From assembly GCA_037693485.1 (NCBI GenBank), contig CM075346.1, positions 12,739,501-12,803,500 on the forward strand: DNA of 64,000 nucleotides, in the 5' to 3' direction. A program made the position numbers and the translations under genes. Origin of the DNA: Kitagawia praeruptora (lineage: Eukaryota > Streptophyta > Magnoliopsida > Apiales > Apiaceae). Position 1 is the first letter of the stretch, and each line of letters begins with the position of its first letter. Under the pieces are notes generated by a model. It was not told the origin of the DNA and searched no databases. It saw nothing but the letters and a program-made list of their open reading frames with translations. Below, piece after piece: positions 56,752 to 64,000 of the stretch.

Positions 56752-59700
56752 TGATACAACCCCACCCTTTCTTGTACATTTATGACGTCATTTACATATA
56801 TAGTTCTCAATGATAAAATCATATAGACATAACTTATAAAAGTCTGTATTACAATGTAGAGGAGTAGGGACACTGGAGCATCATCTGGCCGACTTGAACT
56901 TAACCTAAAAAATTTAGCGATTTGAATGAGTCGCAACTCAGTGAACATAAATCATTCTAACTTTACTCAAGCATATAATCTTTTTATATAACCCACAATC
57001 ATTTAGTTCCACTTTATAACGACATCCAATTCTCTTATAATGATCTCATAACGACACATACTATTTCTTCTATTTTATTTCCTATTTATTGTTCAAACTC
57101 CTTTTATATTCCATTTTGTAGGCTTAATCATGTATTTAACCAAAATACTCTTTCTTCCGTATTTACTAGATAAAAACATATTACCGAAATTTTCTCATTT
57201 ATAAATCTGAAGCTTTTTCTTAGTGTAAACCAAAATCATACTTTTCCTTGAAATCACTAGCTACTTTCTTTGTATTGAACTATTTAATCACGCTCATATT
57301 CAATAAGCAAGTAGAATACAAATCATAATATCAACATATATATTCACATAATCTCTTTGAACACTCTTTTAAACACATACTCACATAATACTTCATGTCC
57401 CCTCATTCCAGAAAAAGCATCAATCAATCCAAGCAATCATTTACTATGCATGTATGCAACATATGCATGTGACTCCCTTTTCATTCACTTTGTTTCTTTA
57501 TTTTGTTGTGACTGACCAACTTGACTTTAGAATTTCCCGGCATCCAATATTTGGATCCCATAATTATAGTGATTATTATCTTTTCCCGGAATATCCCATT
57601 TTTATAGTCTCAAGGACTCACATTTTTTTTCCCGGCCTCTAGGGCTCTTGTTATTTATAGTCGACTTTATTCCCGGGATATTCCATATTTATAGTCTCAA
57701 GGACATTTCCGGCTAGCTAGGCCATTAATTTCCCTAAAGTCTTGATAGTCACAACGCCTTTATCTAGTGAAATAAAAATGACACACTATGCACATCATAT
57801 ATCATGTTTCCTTGTTTCTTCCCATATACTTATTTACCTTCATATTCTTCCATGTAATCCATATTGATCACATAATAAATATATGCATATCCTTTCATGT
57901 AATCCACATTGATCACATCATAATCATAATCATATTATTCTAGGTAATTCACATCTCGAACATGTACTTATTCACCTTAGTATAACATTTCCATGACATT
58001 AATTACAGCCATGTAACAATTTCATTTATCACTTATCATATCAATTCATATAACCATTCTCATATATTCAGTCTGATGATTAATATCATTTCCAGTACTC
58101 ACGTAGGGTCTTACAATCAATTATTGCCATTTCCGTGTAATCATATAGATCTCCATACCTCATGTGTTATTCAAGTAACTCATCTCATTTGTCCAACTAC
58201 TCATATCATTATTTCCATAAGTAGCACATATAATTTGTGAGTAATCAAGGTGATTAATGCTCACCTTAGCTCGCTTCCTTCCTTAGCGTGATCTAATCCT
58301 TGTTATGGTACTGGACTCCTTTCTGGAAACCTTTATCCATATAAACTATAATCAGTCCCTAATATCCATAAAACACTCCTATGGATATAATTATGATATT
58401 TAAGTAAAACTAATGTTACTAAGAAAGTATGTTATTCTCTCTCCTTTTTTGCTAATTACTATTATTCTCATTATACTTCCGAAAAATTACCATATTTGGT
58501 ATGAACATAGTTCACACCTAGATCTACAACTTTCGTTCTTTAACTTATCCGGAATGGGGTTCCTAACTTGTCCGAAATTTTATCCGAAAACGCTTCCTTA
58601 AATTTCACTTCCTTTAGAACCCTTATTAAACCCTTATGTTCCAACATTTTTCATAATTCCAAAACTTAACATTTTCACACGAACCCTTTTCCATTTCATT
58701 CTCTAACATAAGGTCTTTCTATCCTCCGAATCTCGACTTTAAACAATTAGTATAGCTATGTCAAATGCTCTCTCAAAGTTGGTACAAAAATCTGTCAAGA
58801 CAGTCCAAAAACAGGGCATTTCCATCACTGGTCAGACGTACTCAAAAATTCACCATAAATCATAGAATTATTATTTTAACATGAATCCACCTCTAAGATC
58901 TTCTATACTCAGTGTTATATCATTCCTCAAAATTGCAATTCGAATTAAGATGTTTAGCTAGGTGAAATAATTCTTCAAAGTTCAATGTTTCAGCAATTCG
59001 CACCTTATGCGCTAATTGTACCAAAACGACCATAACTCCTTACTCGCTAAAGGAAACCACTCGAAACTTTCGAGGGTGTAAACTAGACTCAAAATATATT
59101 ATAGAACCAGCAAATCCACTGCCCTTACATGATCCTAAGTAGTTCTAATTGTTCCTCAAAAACAGGGCAGGACAGTGAACCTGGAAAACAAGACTTCACT
59201 GCACACCTCTTACTCTAGTATTTTTAATAAATCCATAAATGTTCACTAAATTACCAAATTCCACATAACTCTTTCTTAGTCATATATACATCTTACATAA
59301 ATGTTTCAATTCGAATTAAAGAGTTTAGGTTGGTGAAATATTTTCCCAAAGTTTGGTTTCTACAAATTCGTAGCTTACTGATACCATTATACTAAAACGG
59401 GCATATCTCCTAGATCGTTAATCCACTCGATTCACCGTTTGCGGCCACGCAAACTAGACTACGAGTACTACAACTTTCATTTACAACCCACGGCCAAAAC
59501 AGGCCTTCATCTACCTCGAATTAACTACACAAAAACAGGGCAGAAACTGCCTTACTTAACTTAATCTCTCTATAACCCCATAAATATGCATAAAATTTAA
59601 AGGAAATCAAAGATCAAAAGAGAGAAAGTTTATACCTTCTCCTAGCTTGCTTCTTGCTAATTAACCCTTGAAAACCCTTGTCCAAAACTTGTATTCTATC

Positions 59701-60415
59701 CCTTTTTCTTCTTATAACAGCCTTGTCTAGTGTTTGTTTTGATAATACTTGATTTTGCAATTTCTTTTTATTACAAACTTGGCCACCAAGTTCTATTATA
59801 AAGCTTCTTTCATAAGCTTTAGTCATGCTTCCACCAAAAATTTTAGTCAAGCTTCTACCAAAAGCTTTAGTCAAGCTTCTACCAAAAGCTTTCTTACTTG
59901 ATACTTTAATTCATATCTTTATAAAATTTGGCCCTAAGCCTCTTTGGAGCGGAATTTGGTTTCTAACATTTTTAATATTTTCTTCATTTTATTACCTTCG
60001 CATAGAGTATTCATTTGCATTTTTCTGACTTACGGTTGATTTTATAAAATTTCTGGAAGTTTTGTTACCTAAGATAAAACATTCTAACTTCCCTTGTAGA
60101 TACTTAGGAGTCTAATCTTCAAATGTCGTAGAAGGATAAAGTTCCTAAAATAATATTTTATATCATATTTTATAAAACATTTTTCCACCAAAATCAATAT
60201 TCATCTTCTGAGTTACTATTTATTTTCCGTAGTTACTATTCATTCCCCGAGAAATCTCAAAAACGAAAATTTTTGAAAACTAATCCAATACGCATACGCT
60301 CATTATTAACGCTCGTTAATACTATGTTAAAAATTTTTAAGTCCTATGAGTCGTATTATTCATAAACAAATCTTATTTAGTTTAATTAATCGTATATTAG
60401 GACAGGGATGTTACA
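56752..60415 (-). repeat. LARD 3' LTR
   Basis: 3664 bp; minus strand TGTAACATCCC...TTGTATCA. AT-rich, non-coding. A 24-bp unit (TTTAGTCAAGCTTCTACCAA and four more bases) is repeated three times at 59818-59889. Confidence 0.9.
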
Positions 60416-63302
60416 ACTCTCCCCACCTTAAAATATTTCGTCCTCGAAATTCTATACTGGTGTTACTTACTAAGTACTGATACTTACCTTTATTCTTTTG
60501 TATCCTTTAATCTTCTAATCAACTCTATCTTCTGAGTTCATCACTCGTTTATGATAAAACACTACTATTTACTCTATCAATCAACAAGAATTATCCCTTT
60601 CATCATACCCAACATTGATACCTCAAAAAATTTCATATCCTTTCTATTACTGAAAAACATGGTCCGACTTTCTATGGAACAACTTGAATTATATAATTTC
60701 GAACTCCAACCACCATATCAATCATCGCATTATGCAAAAGTCTTAAACTCTATTCATATCCATTGAATCATAGAAATCTACTAAAATACAACCACATTCT
60801 TACCAATCAGTTTATCTAAATTCCATTCTGAAGAGCAACCTTTTTGTATCACTGAATATATTTATATACCGCGTCGCCTCCCTCTTCTCCGATTTTCTCT
60901 CCTACCTCCTTGCATCTCTCCGACATCTCTCCACGTAAATCTCTTCTTCTATCTTCCGTAATGCTCCCTCTGAAATATCTCTGCATCTCTCCCAATATTC
61001 AACTCCCAATATTCTATATTTGTCTCTAAACACATATTCTTCATTTTTCTTACTATAGTCATAATATAATTTTTCAGTAATTCATCCAAAAATATCCCAT
61101 AAAATTCCTGGTTTAAAACTCAATTTCCTTATTTCCATATAATATATACTACTTTTCTTTTTCTAGGTACTTACCGATATCGATCATTTCGAATACTCAG
61201 GTGCCATCCTACTAGTCATTTTCATTTTCGTTCTTGTGACAACTTAATCTCTAATTTCATCTCTTAATAGAAATTTTCACTTATCAACTTATTCAATTTT
61301 CTAACTTTTGTTGTTACCCCTTGGAGTCTTTACCATCAACTCTTAATTACTATGATCACAATAATCACCGAGACATTTTAATCACTTATCATTTCTATAT
61401 TGAAATCCAAATCAACCAATTTATACTAAGTAACCCCAAATTTAAATCTAATAATTTACTCGCTTCTTCTTTTCCCATATCGCTTAATTCAATCACATAA
61501 TATCTCATGGTCTCAACTATTTATTTCTAGCTTTCATAGTTTATAACTCCTTAACCACTATTACCAGTCAATTAATCCTAAAATTTCCAATTTCGCTTAC
61601 ACCTTTTCACACCTGATTTCCTTAGTATATTTGTTTTCCTCAATCACTAATCTCATATAACCCTTATATGTTCAGTTTATAACGATATGACCATTAATCA
61701 ACCACTCAGTTCTATGAACATACTATCCTTGAATTAACAATCTCTTTTACTATATTATCTCAAACTTGTAGATACTTTATCTCTACATACCTTGTTTACA
61801 TATACCTGGATTATAAAGATAATTCCCACGAGTATTAATCTCCGTGTAGCACTTTGTTCCCTTATGCCTTTACAAATCTTAACTATCATTAATATCATTT
61901 CTTCTACAACACAGCCCTTTACCTTAGATACAAAAATTTCTACTTTGATACCATATAATATTCCTCTGTAACTTCCGATGAAAAGCTAAACCTTATTTAT
62001 TATTCTGATTGATACTTTCTGAATATTCTCACAATATAAGAAACTTGAAACAATTTACTATGAGTCGTAACAAGAAATCTGAGTGATTTTGAATCAATGA
62101 ACTCATCACAAATATTCATTAGAGATAAGAATACTTTGGATGTGATTGAGAACAACCATAATCGTACTTAAGATGATCAGTCTTTTGTACTCATTTGGTT
62201 TGCAACACATAAGTAACTAAGTGGCGTCCCACCAGATACCATATGTATTGTTTTCTCAACCGGATGACAAATCGTTTGCAACAATAATAGAGAAAAATGA
62301 TTTCGAAAGAATCCTAGAGAACTTTCCTTTACAGTCCACTTTCTCACATGACAGAAAATCTCAAATCTACTATATCATACTTATATTAATTTCTAGAATT
62401 TTAACATCAGATGAATATCTTTCTTCTTGAATCAATTAGAAGAAATATTTGAAAAATCTCAATGACAAGAATCAACAACTCTTTGTCCTCTAGAAACAAT
62501 TAGAAGGATACTTTAATAACGTATAAAATGTACTTCTCAACCGAAATGAATTCTTATCACTACTATCGTTCAACAATAATGGCTCTCGAAATCTCCATTG
62601 AGACAAATTCCTAATCATCTTATACTCAAGTAATAACCTTAAATAAACATTTTTCTTTTCTTGTTTTTCTGTAATCTCTATATACTTTGTATAGATCATC
62701 GCCACTTGTAAACACTGCTGATAAACAGTGACTCGGACAGCCTTCCGGCGTCCAAAAATAACTAACCAAAAATTTTCACTTTAATCCACTTTATAACTCC
62801 CTCTACTCAAGTTGAATCTGACATAAAATCAACAATAACAAGCAACCCAAACATCCACTGATTATCACATCTAAAACAGCAAGTATAATCATAATCATCA
62901 CATAATTGTAAAGATCTAGACATATATCAGATAAACATTCAATTCTTTGCATCTCGTAATTATTTTTCACATAACAATCATTTGTACCTCATTATTTTCT
63001 ATAACTTCCCTTTAATTCTAAATAAAGAATTACTTCAAGGAACTTCAATTCCATATGACTCTATATCTTTCAAATATAGTTCCTTATGCCTTTATAACAT
63101 GTTAACCACTGTAGAGTTTCAGAACTCTTCATCATATCCATGTAATCAAACATATAAATGTATACTTGAACTCATAATTCACTGTAGACTTGACTTTGGC
63201 CCAGATGCTCATCCCTTTCCTCCTTATGTAATATATTAATAAACTGACTATACTCGGGCAGTGCTAGTGCACTTCCGGCCGAGCGTTGCTCTGATACCAA
63301 GT
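60416..63302 (-). other. LARD internal region, non-coding
   Basis: Polypurine-tract complement at 60416-60431 and primer-site complement at 63288-63299. Between them only short open frames without recognisable domains. A pyrimidine-rich tract lies near 60868-60980. Confidence 0.8.
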
Positions 63303-64000
63303 TGATACAACCCCACCCTTTCTTGTACATTTATGACGTCATTTACATATATAGTTCTCAATGATAAAATCATATAGACATAACTTATAAAAGTCTGTAT
63401 TACAATGTAGAGGAGTAGGGACACTGGAGCATCATCTGGCCGACTTGAACTTAACCTAAAAAATTTAGCGATTTGAATGAGTCGCAACTCAGTGAACATA
63501 AATCATTCTAACTTTACTCAAGCATATAATCTTTTTATATAACCCACAATCATTTAGTTCCACTTTATAACGACATCCAATTCTCTTATAATGATCTCAT
63601 AACGACACATACTATTTCTTCTATTTTATTTCCTATTTATTGTTCAAACTCCTTTTATATTCCATTTTGTAGGCTTAATCATGTATTTAACCAAAATACT
63701 CTTTCTTCCGTATTTACTAGATAAAAACATATTACCGAAATTTTCTCATTTATAAATCTGAAGCTTTTTCTTAGTGTAAACCAAAATCATACTTTTCCTT
63801 GAAATCACTAGCTACTTTCTTTGTATTGAACTATTTAATCACGCTCATATTCAATAAGCAAGTAGAATACAAATCATAATATCAACATATATATTCACAT
63901 AATCTCTTTGAACACTCTTTTAAACACATACTCACATAATACTTCATGTCCCCTCATTCCAGAAAAAGCATCAATCAATCCAAGCAATCATTTACTATGC
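63303..64000 (-). repeat. LARD 5' LTR, partial
   Basis: First 698 bases (plus-strand sense) of the second LTR, cut by the window end; no differences from 56752-57449 seen by eye. Confidence 0.92.

Larger units (their letters stand above)
56752..64000 (-). mobile_element. LARD-like LTR retrotransposon (runs off right edge)
   Basis: A 3664-bp LTR at 56752-60415 recurs at 63303-64000, where the window ends. By eye the overlapping 698 bases are identical. Orientation is minus: the primer site complement (GCTCTGATACCA, 63288-63299) lies next to the right LTR and the polypurine complement (CTCTCCCCACCTT) lies next to the left LTR. The 2.9-kb interior has no substantial reading frame. Read on the minus strand, the last bases before the polypurine tract (ATTTCGAGGACGAAAT) resemble the 3' end of Ty3/gypsy pol regions. 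This fits a large retrotransposon derivative that depends on enzymes in trans. Confidence 0.88.

Noticed and set aside
59614..59874. 86-codon minus-strand frame in the LARD LTR
   Set aside because: Built on a 24-base tandem repeat in non-coding LTR sequence; no recognisable domain.
61000..63200. Hidden degenerate gypsy pol in the LARD interior
   Set aside because: No RT, integrase or protease motif was seen in the short frames available; only the extreme pol tail beside the polypurine tract is suggestive.

Overview
The window is nuclear DNA of a flowering plant, almost certainly a eudicot. It is AT-rich. Its host genes are seven-exon S-domain (G-type lectin) receptor-like kinases with standard GT..AG introns, and the rest is plant-type transposable elements (Ty1/copia, Ty3-type gag, hAT, Mutator-like, Stowaway, Helitron, CACTA). 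The species cannot be told from the sequence. No operon, CRISPR array, rRNA or functional tRNA gene was seen.

Host layer: four tandem, same-strand S-domain receptor kinase genes plus loose fragments. Gene 1 (5127-8124) lost the first part of exon 1 to a copia element. Gene 2 (13228-16527) is the only complete and open copy; its seven exons encode a predicted 826-residue receptor kinase. Gene 3 (47303-53658) is a pseudogene with frameshifts, a probable stop, and a retrotransposon in exon 2. Gene 4 (55001-56743 and onward) is a pseudogene whose intron 3 holds a very young large LTR element that runs off the right edge. Partial kinase or lectin pieces lie at 9308-9436, 17180-17583 and 54016-54180.

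Mobile layer, left to right: copia-1 (minus strand, intact 1380-codon polyprotein, 1-5126); a Stowaway-like palindrome (8407-8666); a hAT remnant (8977-9303); nested inverted-repeat elements (9437-13030) holding a Mutator-like element (11407-12856); more Mutator-like MITEs (18265-18652, 18851-19489) and an AGCGTTTT-type element (19577-19997); then a 25.5-kb hAT element (21163-46673) with a perfect 8-bp target duplication. Inside the hAT sit two Helitrons and copia-2 (24039-45933, TSD atttt). Inside the reverse transcriptase of copia-2 sits a 16.3-kb array (28149-44439, TSD agaag) of a gag-only LTR element arranged as five LTRs and four gag units. Copia-3 (48677-51974) is a second gag-only type, with gag plus protease, inside gene 3. 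A non-coding LARD-like element fills 56752-64000.

The most notable object is the tandem gag-only array: five 2.2-kb LTRs that are nearly identical, four open gag genes with a double zinc-knuckle region, no pol, and one target duplication around the whole array. The host genes are ordinary members of a membrane receptor family. Their order, mosaic similarity and decay suggest a birth-and-death cluster repeatedly hit by transposons.
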